From: Chromatiaceae bacterium | GTDB lineage: Bacteria > Pseudomonadota > Gammaproteobacteria > Chromatiales > Chromatiaceae | DNA: 64,000 nucleotides | Direction of reading: 5' to 3' | NCBI GenBank assembly: GCA_025458165.1 | Contig: JALOTB010000001.1 | Span: 42,254-106,253, forward strand | In this document: piece after piece, positions 38,943-46,636 of the stretch | Layout: each line of letters begins with the position of its first letter | Numbering within the stretch: the stretch's first letter is position 1 | Translations under genes and position numbers: made by a program | The notes under the pieces: model-generated | Databases searched by the model: none | Told to the model about the DNA's origin: nothing | The model's input: only the letters and a program-made list of their open reading frames with translations

Positions 38943-39551
38943 ATGAGGAGCCGACGACCCCGCGCGCTGATCTACCTCCACGGGCTCAACAGCTCCGGGC
39001 GCTCGCAGAAGGCATCCGCGCTCCGCGAGGGCCTGGCGCCGATCCCCGTGCTCGCGCCAAGCTACCCGGCCCACCGTCCCGATTCTGCGATCGACCAGCT
39101 CGGCCGCCTGTTCGCCGAGCTGGCGGGCGGGCCCGACCCCCTCGTCGTCGGTAGCTCCATGGGCGGGTTCTATGGCCAGCATCTCGCTCGGCGCTTTCCC
39201 GTCGCCCACCTCTTCTTGATCAACCCGGCGCTGACGCCCTGGGTGCTGCTGGCGCGCTACCAGGGGTCGAGCATGACCACCGCCGACGGCGAGCCCTACA
39301 CCCTGACCCGCGACCGGATCGACGCGACCCGCCGTTACGGCATCGCCAATCCCTGCGATGGGGTGCCGACCACGGTCCTCGTCGATCAGGGGGACCAGGT
39401 CATCGACTACCGGATCGCGGCGGGACTCTACCGACCCTGCGGTCGGGTCCTGACGTTTCCGGGCGGGGACCACGCCTTTGCCCACCTCGACGCCGCCGTC
39501 GCGGAGATCCGTTCGCGGTTACTGAGGCTCGCGGGCGACGGTGAACCATGA
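38943..39551 (+). CDS. YqiA-type alpha/beta hydrolase (esterase)
   Basis: A 202-residue alpha/beta hydrolase of the YqiA/UPF0227 group, with esterase activity in characterised members; the natural substrate is unknown. It shows YLHGLNSSGRSQKA near the N-terminus, the nucleophile elbow GSSMGGFYGQHLA near 75, INPALTP, an Asp in VLVDQGDQVIDY, and the catalytic histidine in GGDHAFAHLD near 180. ATG 38943 has GGAG seven bases upstream. The gene follows gspD by 64 bases and ends before a bidirectional terminator. In E. coli yqiA sits beside parE; no such neighbour occurs here. Confidence 0.9.
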   Translation: MRSRRPRALIYLHGLNSSGRSQKASALREGLAPIPVLAPSYPAHRPDSAIDQLGRLFAELAGGPDPLVVGSSMGGFYGQHLARRFPVAHLFLINPALTPWVLLARYQGSSMTTADGEPYTLTRDRIDATRRYGIANPCDGVPTTVLVDQGDQVIDYRIAAGLYRPCGRVLTFPGGDHAFAHLDAAVAEIRSRLLRLAGDGEP

Positions 39552-39561
39552 GGCCGCAAAG

Positions 39562-39587
39562 AAAAGCCCGGCCAAGGCCGGGCTTTT
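39562..39587. terminator. Bidirectional rho-independent terminator
   Basis: AAAAGCCCGGCC-AA-GGCCGGGCTTTT is a perfect inverted repeat with A-runs on one side and T-runs on the other, so it can work on both strands. It lies between the convergent esterase and RNA-binding protein genes. Confidence 0.88.
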
Positions 39588-39623
39588 GTGGCCGGGGCCA
39601 CTCGCGTGGCCCGGAGAGAAGCC

Positions 39624-39914
39624 TTAGAAGCGCCGCCCGCCACCACCACCGCCACGGGCCGGCCGGTCGGACTTCGGCTTTGCCTGGTTGACGGTGATAT
39701 TGCGGCCCTTCATGTCGGTCCCGTTCAACGCCTTGATCGCGGCATCGGCCTGGGCGTTGCTCGACATCTCAACGAAGCCGAAGCCCTTGGACTCGCCGGT
39801 GAAGCGGTCGCTGATCAGGTTGACCTGGCTCACCTCGCCGAAGCGGGAGAAGGTCTCGCGCAGGTCGGCATCGGTGACGCTGTAGGGGAGGTTGCCAACG
39901 TAGATATTCATCAT
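39624..39914 (-). CDS. RRM RNA-binding protein
   Basis: A 96-residue protein with one RNA recognition motif and an Arg/Gly tail, like the cold-inducible Rbp proteins of cyanobacteria and proteobacteria. RNP2 is IYVGNLPY at the N-terminus and RNP1 is KGFGFVEM near 45; both carry the aromatic residues that stack on RNA. The tail ends ARGGGGGGRRF. ATG 39914 is chosen, or the next ATG three bases on; the frame extends to 39944 without family match. A leader region of some 200 bases without a gene lies upstream, which would fit cold-shock or post-transcriptional control, but no structure was proven. Confidence 0.92.
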   Translation of the reverse strand: MMNIYVGNLPYSVTDADLRETFSRFGEVSQVNLISDRFTGESKGFGFVEMSSNAQADAAIKALNGTDMKGRNITVNQAKPKSDRPARGGGGGGRRF

Positions 39915-40164
39915 TTCACTCGCAAGGACGTGCATGGCATTCAATAAGAAACGCGGTCGATCGACCCAAGCACGAGATGCCGTTCGACAGCGGATCCGCC
40001 TGGGCGGCGGGCGGAGGCAGGAGGCTACACGTCTCGCGGGGAAATCGGCAGGATTTCGGCGGAAAGGGCAGGCGCCTGGACCCGGTCGGTCGACCGGTGA
40101 TCCTCAACGCCGCGCAGGGTAACAGCTCCACCAAGCGAACGCACGCGAAACTTGATGGTGATGC

Positions 40165-41361
40165 TCAAAGCTGCAGCGCCGCCGGCCGGCCTTCGAGCAG
40201 CCAGCGCCGCCAATCGGCCCCCAGCCCTGGGAGGCCGCCGGGATAGAGGTCTGCGAGGAGAGCCAGGTGATCCACCGCCTGGCAGCGTCTGGCGGCCAGC
40301 GTGCTCAGATAGGCACGCAGAATGCGGCTCCCCTCGGAGTCCTGGATGAGGAAATGCACCAGGGACCAGGCATAGGGATAGGTGATCTCGAACCCTGTGC
40401 GCCGCCAGTCCTCCTGCTCCGAGGTTAGCAGCCAGTCGAGCCCCGGCAGGCGCCCCTCCGCGTGGAGCCGCCGCAGGTAGAGGACCTCAGCCCCGGGTGA
40501 CTCGGCGCGGGCGAAGCTGTGGCGGAACTCCAGCCGCTCGACCACCTGGGCCAAACCCTCATTGAGCCAGAGCGGGGTCAGTCCCACCCAGTTGCCGAGC
40601 GCGAGGTGGGCGATCTCGTGGCGCGCCGCGGCGAGGGTCTGGTCGACTTCGGTCCAGCGCACCACGGCCTCGTTGCCGTTGAAGCTGTAGAAGCCGCCCA
40701 TGGTCACGAGGCCCTTGGCGAAGCGCTCGCTGTAGGCCGCAAACTCGCCGTCGCCCTCGATGATCCTGAGCTTGACGTGGACCGGTCGCGCGTTGGCGAG
40801 CCCGAGCTCGCGGGCGACGATTCGGAGCACGCCATCGATGTTCGCCCCCAGCGCCAGGCCGAGGTCGGCCGGCGGCTCGCCGCCGAGGTAGCGGTAGTCG
40901 AGCGAGAAGCCGCCTACGCCGGGGCTCAGGGTGTCGCCGACGGTCTCGACCTCGACCCCGGCGGGGGCGCGGTCCGCGAAATGCACCCGGCCGTCGACAT
41001 CGGTCCAGCGATAGACCTCGCGGCGCGGCGCTCGGCTCGGGTTGACTGGGGCGCCTGCTGCGCAAGGGTTGCCCAGGGCGCTGGCGCTGACCGACAGGCG
41101 GAGCGGCAGGTTAGCGTCTGGAGGAAGATCGAGTCGCAGCGCTGGACGCTCGGCGGCCGGCTCGGCTGGGGTCGCGGCGGCCTGCGAAGTGCTGGCCCCC
41201 ACCGCCGCCGGTTGCGCGAGCCCCAGGCGGTCGAGGTACCACTCGCTTAGGGGTGCGGGCGACAGCCACCCGATGAGCGCGAGACCCGCCGCGACGCCGG
41301 TCAAGACGCGCGATACCGACACCCGCTCGTGCCGGCTCGCCCCACTGGTTGGTCTCGGCAC
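40165..41361 (-). CDS. DUF4124 domain / gluzincin-type metallopeptidase
   Basis: A 398-residue exported or anchored protein. An N-terminal hydrophobic helix (VLTGVAAGLALIGWLSPA, 19-36) is followed by a low-complexity Ala/Pro region, a DUF4124 motif (EVYRWTDVDGRVHFADRAP, about 115-133), and a peptidase-like domain: HEIAHLALG near 245 and LNEGLAQ about 20 residues on. This forms the HExxH...E zinc site of MA-clan enzymes. A TPR-like helical C-terminus (ILRAYLSTLAARRCQAVDHL) follows. Substrate unknown. It may act on peptidoglycan-associated or secreted proteins, but there is no direct evidence. It lies after the TraB-like gene on the same strand. Confidence 0.8.
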   Translation of the reverse strand: MPRPTSGASRHERVSVSRVLTGVAAGLALIGWLSPAPLSEWYLDRLGLAQPAAVGASTSQAAATPAEPAAERPALRLDLPPDANLPLRLSVSASALGNPCAAGAPVNPSRAPRREVYRWTDVDGRVHFADRAPAGVEVETVGDTLSPGVGGFSLDYRYLGGEPPADLGLALGANIDGVLRIVARELGLANARPVHVKLRIIEGDGEFAAYSERFAKGLVTMGGFYSFNGNEAVVRWTEVDQTLAAARHEIAHLALGNWVGLTPLWLNEGLAQVVERLEFRHSFARAESPGAEVLYLRRLHAEGRLPGLDWLLTSEQEDWRRTGFEITYPYAWSLVHFLIQDSEGSRILRAYLSTLAARRCQAVDHLALLADLYPGGLPGLGADWRRWLLEGRPAALQL

Positions 41362-41457
41362 CTGCGGTCCGCCCTCGGCTCAGAAACCCCGGGGGAAGGA
41401 GGCCACGGGCCCCAGGGGTCCGTCCGTGAAGGGCCTCACAGCGTCGGCGTTTGGCCG

Positions 41458-42651
41458 TCAGGCGAGCAGGCGCCCGGCGATGCGGAACCCGGCGACGTAG
41501 GTCCCGATGGCCGAGCCCAGGGTCGAGAGCAGGAAGACCAGCAGGATGCGGGAGACACGGTTGCGCCACCAGCCCTTGAGCTCGGCGGTGTCGCGGCGCA
41601 GGCGCCCGAAGTCCCCGACCTGCGGCTTGCGCAACGCCAGCTCCACGGCCCCGGTGACCATCCCGGCCCCGATCGTCGGGTTGAGCGAGGTGAGGGGTGC
41701 GGCGAGGAAGGCGGTCACCACCGTGAGGGGATGGGCGGCGGCGATGGCGGCGCCCAGGGCGCAGAGGGTCCCGTTGATCAGGACCCAGTCGAGCACCAGG
41801 TCCCAGCCCAGCTCATGACTCTGGCTGAAGCCGTAGCCAAAGCCGGCGAGGATCAGACCCACCACCACCCAGGGGATCAGCTTCGGCCAGCGCCTCGGGG
41901 CCGGGAGCCGGTCGAGCTCGGCGATCTCCGCGGCCGGATCGCTCGACGCCTCGTTGAGGTAGCGCGCTACTCCTTTGAGGTGTCCGGCGCCCAGCACCAC
42001 CAGCAGGTTGGCGTGGCCGTCGCGGCCGATCTCCTCGCGCAGACGCGCTGCCATGTAGCGATCGCGCTCGTCGATTAGCGGCCGGTAGAGCTCGGCGCGG
42101 TTCTCGGCGAACTCCCCGAAGGTTGTCTCCAGGACGTCGCCCTCCTTCAGCCGCTCGATCTCCTCCTCCGAGACCTGCTCGCGCGAGAGCATGGTCGCGA
42201 GCAGGCCGGAGAAGAGCCCCATGCGTCTCCACCAGGGCAGGCCCGCCGAGACCCGCCGCAGGGTGACGCCGATCTCGCGATCGACCAGGAGTACCGGCAG
42301 GTGCTGATCGCGCGCCAGGCGGACGGCCGTCCGCTGCTCCGCCCCCGGCTCGATGCCGAACTGATCGGCCAGGCGTTGCTGGTAGGCGGCGAGCGCGAGG
42401 CTCGCCACGACCATGTAGGCTCGGCCCTCGCGGATGACGGAGAACAGATCCATGCGCGCGAGCGCGTCGGGGTCGATGAGGGCGTTGTAGCGACTCGGGC
42501 AGAGCTCCACCGCGACCGCCTCGTAGGCCCCGCTCGTGAGCAGCTCGGCGACCGCGTCGGCGCTTGCGCGCGAGACGTGGGCCGTGCCGAGGAGGGTCAG
42601 CCGGGACGCGCCCAGATGGACGTCGATGCGGGGCTCGGGACGGTCGTACAT
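41458..42651 (-). CDS. TraB/PrgY family membrane protein
   Basis: A 397-residue protein with an N-terminal TraB/TIKI-like domain: LGTAHVSRASADAV near 21-34, carrying the conserved GxxH motif of the erythromycin-esterase/TIKI-type fold, VELCPSRYNAL near 48, and VVLGAGHLKGVARYL near 220. About four C-terminal membrane helices follow (260-395). In Enterococcus, TraB/PrgY reduces secreted pheromone activity; eukaryotic TIKI proteins are metalloproteases. The chromosomal bacterial form has no settled role. It is divergent from the lipoprotein gene at 42786. Confidence 0.87.
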   Translation of the reverse strand: MYDRPEPRIDVHLGASRLTLLGTAHVSRASADAVAELLTSGAYEAVAVELCPSRYNALIDPDALARMDLFSVIREGRAYMVVASLALAAYQQRLADQFGIEPGAEQRTAVRLARDQHLPVLLVDREIGVTLRRVSAGLPWWRRMGLFSGLLATMLSREQVSEEEIERLKEGDVLETTFGEFAENRAELYRPLIDERDRYMAARLREEIGRDGHANLLVVLGAGHLKGVARYLNEASSDPAAEIAELDRLPAPRRWPKLIPWVVVGLILAGFGYGFSQSHELGWDLVLDWVLINGTLCALGAAIAAAHPLTVVTAFLAAPLTSLNPTIGAGMVTGAVELALRKPQVGDFGRLRRDTAELKGWWRNRVSRILLVFLLSTLGSAIGTYVAGFRIAGRLLA

Positions 42652-42785
42652 GGGGTGCAGGCGGGCTCAGGTGGCGGGGCGCCGGAGATGATAACCCGGG
42701 CGGGCGGCCCCAGGGCCGGCCGAGTGGCCGCCCACCGGACCCATGGCTTATGATCCCGACAATGTTGCAACCGCCCATTCTGCGT

Positions 42786-43187
42786 ATGTCCTACCGCCTC
42801 GCCGTACTCCTCGGTCTTGCCGCCGCGCTCCTCATTCCGGGCTGCGGCAAGGTGCGCGAGGAGGGCAAGAGCAACGCCCTGGAGGCCGCGACCACGGCCT
42901 ACGGGAGCGCGATTCGCTGGGGCTACTACGAGACCGCCTTGGGTTATCTGCACCCGGACAAACGCGTCGAGCTGCCGGCGGGCTTCGAGTCCATCCGCGT
43001 CACCTCCTACGACGTGGTTCAGCCGCCCTTGCGGCAGGATGAGGACGGCGCCACGCAGGTGGTGCGCATTGAGTATCTGCACGAGGACGTGCAGCGCGTA
43101 AAAAGCCTCACCGACCGCCAGACCTGGCGCTACGACCCCGAGGCCAAGGGCTGGTGGCTCTACTCGGGCCTCCCGGCGTTCCGCTAG
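42786..43187 (+). CDS. Putative lipoprotein of unknown function
   Basis: A 133-residue protein with a lipoprotein signal: LAVLLGLAAALLIPGC, Cys20 being the lipidated residue. The mature part has a pattern YGSAIRWGYYETALGYLHPD, RVTSYDVVQPPLRQDEDG and QTWRYDPEAKGWWLYSGLP, which resembles small beta-helical NTF2-like lipoproteins, but I do not recognise a named family. Starts at ATG 42762 and 42750 are possible and would lengthen the signal. It precedes the ACP-ligase-acyltransferase fusion by 42 bases on the same strand and may be cotranscribed with it. Confidence 0.75.
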   Translation: MSYRLAVLLGLAAALLIPGCGKVREEGKSNALEAATTAYGSAIRWGYYETALGYLHPDKRVELPAGFESIRVTSYDVVQPPLRQDEDGATQVVRIEYLHEDVQRVKSLTDRQTWRYDPEAKGWWLYSGLPAFR

Positions 43188-43229
43188 CCGCGTCGCTGGT
43201 CGCCACGCCAAGCGGAACGGGCCCGAAGC

Positions 43230-46025
43230 TTGACCGACCCCAACGTCGAACGCGCCGAGCTCCTGCTCGTCGTCCTGCGCGAGCTCGCGCGGGAGACCCG
43301 CCTGACCATTCCGGTCGAGCAGATCGGGCTCGACACCCGCCTGGAGGCCGACCTCGGCCTCGATAGCCTGGCCCGCGCCGAGCTGCTCCTCCGGGTCGAG
43401 CGCTCGCTCGCGGTGCGGCTGCCGGAGGAGGCCCTGCTCGCCGCCACGGCCCGCGACCTGCTCCTGCTGTCGGGTCCAGACGCGGGGGCCCCGAGGACCA
43501 CGATCTCTGGGGGTGCTGGGGTGCCGGCCTCAGCGGCGGACGGAGGCAGCCCCGAGGGGGCGCGCACCCTGCTGGAGGCCCTCGAATGGCACCGCGCACG
43601 GCACCCCGAGCGCACGCACATCCTCTCCTACGGCGGCGGCGACGACCCGACACCGATCAGCTACCAGGCCCTCTGGGACGGCGCTGCCCGGGTGGCGGCC
43701 CGCCTGCAGCAAGCGGGACTCACGCCGGGGGGCAAGGTGGCGCTGATGCTCCCGACCTGTCCGGCCTACTTTACGAGCTTTTTCGGCGTCCTCGCGGCAG
43801 GCGGCGTCCCGGTACCGATCTACCCGCCGGCACGCCCGCAGCAGATCGAAGAGCACTTGCGCCGCCACGCCCGCATCCTCGCGAACGCCGAGACCGTTCT
43901 CCTGATCACCGTGCGCGAGGCGCGCACCGTCGGCCGGCTGCTGCGCTCCCTGGCCACGACCCTGCGGGGGGTGCTCACCCTGGAGGACCTGCAAGGCGGC
44001 GCGCCGAGCGAGGCCTTGGCCCAGCCGGCACCCGGGGACATCGCCTTCCTCCAGTACACCTCGGGGAGCACCGGCGACCCCAAGGGGGTGGTGCTCACCC
44101 ACGCGGATCTCCTCGCGAACATCCGCGCGATGGGCGAGGCGGCCGAGGTCCGCCCCGATGACGTCTTCGTGAGCTGGCTCCCGCTCTACCACGACATGGG
44201 TCTGATCGGGGCCTGGCTCGGCAGCCTGTATTACGGCCTGCCGTTGGTCTCGCTCTCGCCGCTCGCCTTCCTCGCCCGGCCGCGGCGTTGGCTGGAGGCG
44301 ATCCACCGGCACCGCGGGACCCTGTCGGCCGCGCCGAACTTTGCCTATGAGCTTTGCCTGGGTCGCATCAGCGACGAGGAGCTGGCGGGGCTGGATCTCT
44401 CCTCCTGGCGCTGGGCCTTCAACGGCGCCGAGCCGGTGAGCCCGCAGACCCTTCGCCGCTTCGCCGAGCGCTTCGCGCCCTACGGTTTCCGCTCCGAGGC
44501 CCTGGCCCCCGTCTACGGGCTGGCCGAGGCCGCGGTCGGGTTAGCCTTCCCACCTCCCGAGCGTGGGCCGCGGATCGACTGCATCGACCGCGTCCGCTTC
44601 GCCCGCTCCGGACACGCCCTGCCCATCCCCTGCGGCGGCGAAGACGCCCTGGAGGTGGTCGCCTGCGGCCGACCCCTGCCGGGCTACCGTATCCGGGTGG
44701 CTGACGCCGAGGGCCGGGCGCTGCCCGAGCGCCACGAGGGTCAGGTGCAGTTCCAGGGTCCCTCGGCGACCCAGGGTTACTACCGCAATCCCCGGGCCAC
44801 CGAGGTCCTGATCCGCGATGGCTGGCACGACACCGGCGACCGCGGCTATCTCGCCGGCGGGGACATCCACATCACCGGCCGGCTCAAGGACCTGATCATC
44901 CGCGGCGGGCGCAATCTCTACCCCTACGAGATCGAGCAGGCGGTCGGCGAGGTCGCCGGCATCCGTAAGGGGTGCGTGGCCGCCTTCGCGGCGGCCGATC
45001 CGCGCACTGGGAGCGAGCGGCTGGTAGTGGTGGCCGAGACCCGTGAGCAGGCACCCGAGCGATGCACCGAGCTGGAACGGAGGGTGCGCGAGCGCACCTC
45101 GGATCTGGCCGGAGTAGCGCCCGACGAGGTGGTGCTCGCCCCGCCCGGGGCGGTGCTGAAGACCTCCAGCGGTAAGATCCGCCGCGCCGCGACGCGCGAT
45201 CGTTACCTCGCTGGGCGCCTGGCGTCTGGACCCAGGGCCCCACTCTGGCAGCTCCTGCGGGTCGGGGCGAGCGCCCTTGGGGTCAACCTCGGCCGGGGCC
45301 TCAAGGCCCTGCCAAACTACCTCTACGCGGGCTACGCCTATGCCCTGTGCGGGCTGATCGCCCCGGTCGTCTGGGTCGGTGTGGTGAGTCTGCCGGGGTG
45401 CGAGTGGCGCTGGGGCCTGGTGCGTGGCGGCATCCGCTGGCTGCGGCGGCTCGCCTTCATCCGGCTTAGCGTCAGCGGTCAGGATCGCGTCCCAGCCCCT
45501 GGGCGCCCCTTCGTCCTCGTCGCCAATCATCAGAGCTACCTCGATGCCCTGGCCCTGATCGAGGCCGTGCCTCGCCCGCTGGCCTTCGTGGCCAAGCGCG
45601 AGCTGGCCGCCAACCGTTTGCTGCGGCTCTTCCTCGCACGGCTGGGGACGGTCTTCGTCGAGCGCTTCGATCCACACCGCAGCGCGGCCGAGGCCGGGCG
45701 TCTCGCGGACGAGCTGCGTGCGGGCCGACTCCTCGCCTTCTTCCCCGAGGGGACCTTTCGCGACCAGCCGGGCCTGCTGCCGTTCCGCATGGGGGCCTTC
45801 AGCACGGCCGCCGAGGCCGGGGTCCTGGTCCTCCCGGTGGCGCTCCGCGGGACGCGGGCGCTGATGCCCGGCGACAGCTTCTTTCCGCGACCTGGCGGCG
45901 CGGAGGTGAGCATCGGACCACCGATCCCGCCGACCGCGGCCGGCTGGGAGGGGGCGGTGGCCCTGCGCGAGGCGGCCCGCGCCTACATTGCCGCACACGC
46001 CGGCGAGCCGAGCGCCGCTGGATGA
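43230..46025 (+). CDS. ACP / fatty-acyl-AMP ligase / PlsC-type acyltransferase fusion
   Basis: A 931-residue three-part protein. Residues 1-80 are an acyl carrier domain with the phosphopantetheine serine in LGLDSLARAEL near 45. After an Ala/Gly-rich linker, 112-670 is an adenylating enzyme of the FAAL type: YTSGSTGDPKGVVLTH near 276, LPLYHDMGLIG near 318, PNFAYELCLGRI, GWHDTGDRGYL near 530 and the catalytic lysine in KTSSGKIRRA near 646. A hydrophobic segment (YALCGLIAPVVWVGVVSL, about 706-723) precedes a PlsC-like domain with NHQSYLD (HX4D) near 766 and FPEGTFR near 839. The likely sequence is fatty acid to acyl-AMP to acyl-ACP to a lysolipid or other acceptor at the membrane. E. coli Aas joins similar activities in the opposite order. 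The start is TTG 43230; no better in-frame start is seen. Confidence 0.88.
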   Translation: MTDPNVERAELLLVVLRELARETRLTIPVEQIGLDTRLEADLGLDSLARAELLLRVERSLAVRLPEEALLAATARDLLLLSGPDAGAPRTTISGGAGVPASAADGGSPEGARTLLEALEWHRARHPERTHILSYGGGDDPTPISYQALWDGAARVAARLQQAGLTPGGKVALMLPTCPAYFTSFFGVLAAGGVPVPIYPPARPQQIEEHLRRHARILANAETVLLITVREARTVGRLLRSLATTLRGVLTLEDLQGGAPSEALAQPAPGDIAFLQYTSGSTGDPKGVVLTHADLLANIRAMGEAAEVRPDDVFVSWLPLYHDMGLIGAWLGSLYYGLPLVSLSPLAFLARPRRWLEAIHRHRGTLSAAPNFAYELCLGRISDEELAGLDLSSWRWAFNGAEPVSPQTLRRFAERFAPYGFRSEALAPVYGLAEAAVGLAFPPPERGPRIDCIDRVRFARSGHALPIPCGGEDALEVVACGRPLPGYRIRVADAEGRALPERHEGQVQFQGPSATQGYYRNPRATEVLIRDGWHDTGDRGYLAGGDIHITGRLKDLIIRGGRNLYPYEIEQAVGEVAGIRKGCVAAFAAADPRTGSERLVVVAETREQAPERCTELERRVRERTSDLAGVAPDEVVLAPPGAVLKTSSGKIRRAATRDRYLAGRLASGPRAPLWQLLRVGASALGVNLGRGLKALPNYLYAGYAYALCGLIAPVVWVGVVSLPGCEWRWGLVRGGIRWLRRLAFIRLSVSGQDRVPAPGRPFVLVANHQSYLDALALIEAVPRPLAFVAKRELAANRLLRLFLARLGTVFVERFDPHRSAAEAGRLADELRAGRLLAFFPEGTFRDQPGLLPFRMGAFSTAAEAGVLVLPVALRGTRALMPGDSFFPRPGGAEVSIGPPIPPTAAGWEGAVALREAARAYIAAHAGEPSAAG

Positions 46026-46032
46026 GGGCGGG

Positions 46033-46635
46033 CTACTTCACCTTGATCGCGATCGGCTCGAAGCCGCTGCTCGCGAGCTGCGAGCGCGCCTGGTTGACCG
46101 CCTGCTTGCCCTGAAAGGGACCAGCGCGCACCCGGTGGTAGGTGTCCTTACCGTTGATGGTCACCTGCTGGACCTGGACATTGATGCCCTTGAGTGCGAG
46201 CTGGGCCTTGAGCCGGTCGGCGTCTGCCGCGGTCCGGAAGGAGGCGACTTGCAGCAGGTAGGAGCCCGCCGGGGCGTCCTCGGCGGGCGGCTTGGTCGGG
46301 GGCTGGGCGTCGCCCGGCTTGGTCTGCGCAAGGGGCTCGGGTGGCGGCGCTGGACCCTTCGCCTTAGGCAGTGGACCGAGCTCGTCGTTGGGGACCACCA
46401 CCTCCAGCTCGGGGAGGATGTCGTAGAACTGAAAGCTCGGCTTGGTCGGCGCCGCCGGGGCTGCCGCCTGGGCAACCGGCGCGCTGGCCGTCGCCTGACG
46501 CTCATCGAGCATCCAGGCGAGTCCGACCCCAAAGCCGCCCATCACTGCCCCGGTGACGAACCAGAAGAAGCCTGAGCCGCCGCCACGCCGGCGGGTGCGC
46601 GTTGCGCCGGGTCGCGCCCTGTAGTCCTTGGTCAT
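46033..46635 (-). CDS. SPOR domain protein, FtsN-like
   Basis: A 200-residue bitopic protein: short basic cytoplasmic tail, one membrane helix (GFFWFVTGAVMGGFGVGLAW, about 22-41), a Pro/Ala-rich periplasmic linker, and a C-terminal SPOR domain (SYLLQVASFRTAADADRLKA, RVRAGPFQGKQAVNQARSQL) that binds denuded septal peptidoglycan. The layout is that of FtsN, and an argS-SPOR pair is common in gammaproteobacteria, where the second gene is annotated ftsN. It begins one base after the argS stop and so is translationally coupled. Confidence 0.9.
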   Translation of the reverse strand: MTKDYRARPGATRTRRRGGGSGFFWFVTGAVMGGFGVGLAWMLDERQATASAPVAQAAAPAAPTKPSFQFYDILPELEVVVPNDELGPLPKAKGPAPPPEPLAQTKPGDAQPPTKPPAEDAPAGSYLLQVASFRTAADADRLKAQLALKGINVQVQQVTINGKDTYHRVRAGPFQGKQAVNQARSQLASSGFEPIAIKVK

Positions 46636-46636
46636 C

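Noticed and set aside
44541..45998. 485-codon open frame antisense to the ACP-ligase-acyltransferase gene
   Set aside because: Shadow frame with Gly/Arg/Pro-rich low-complexity translation and no family match.
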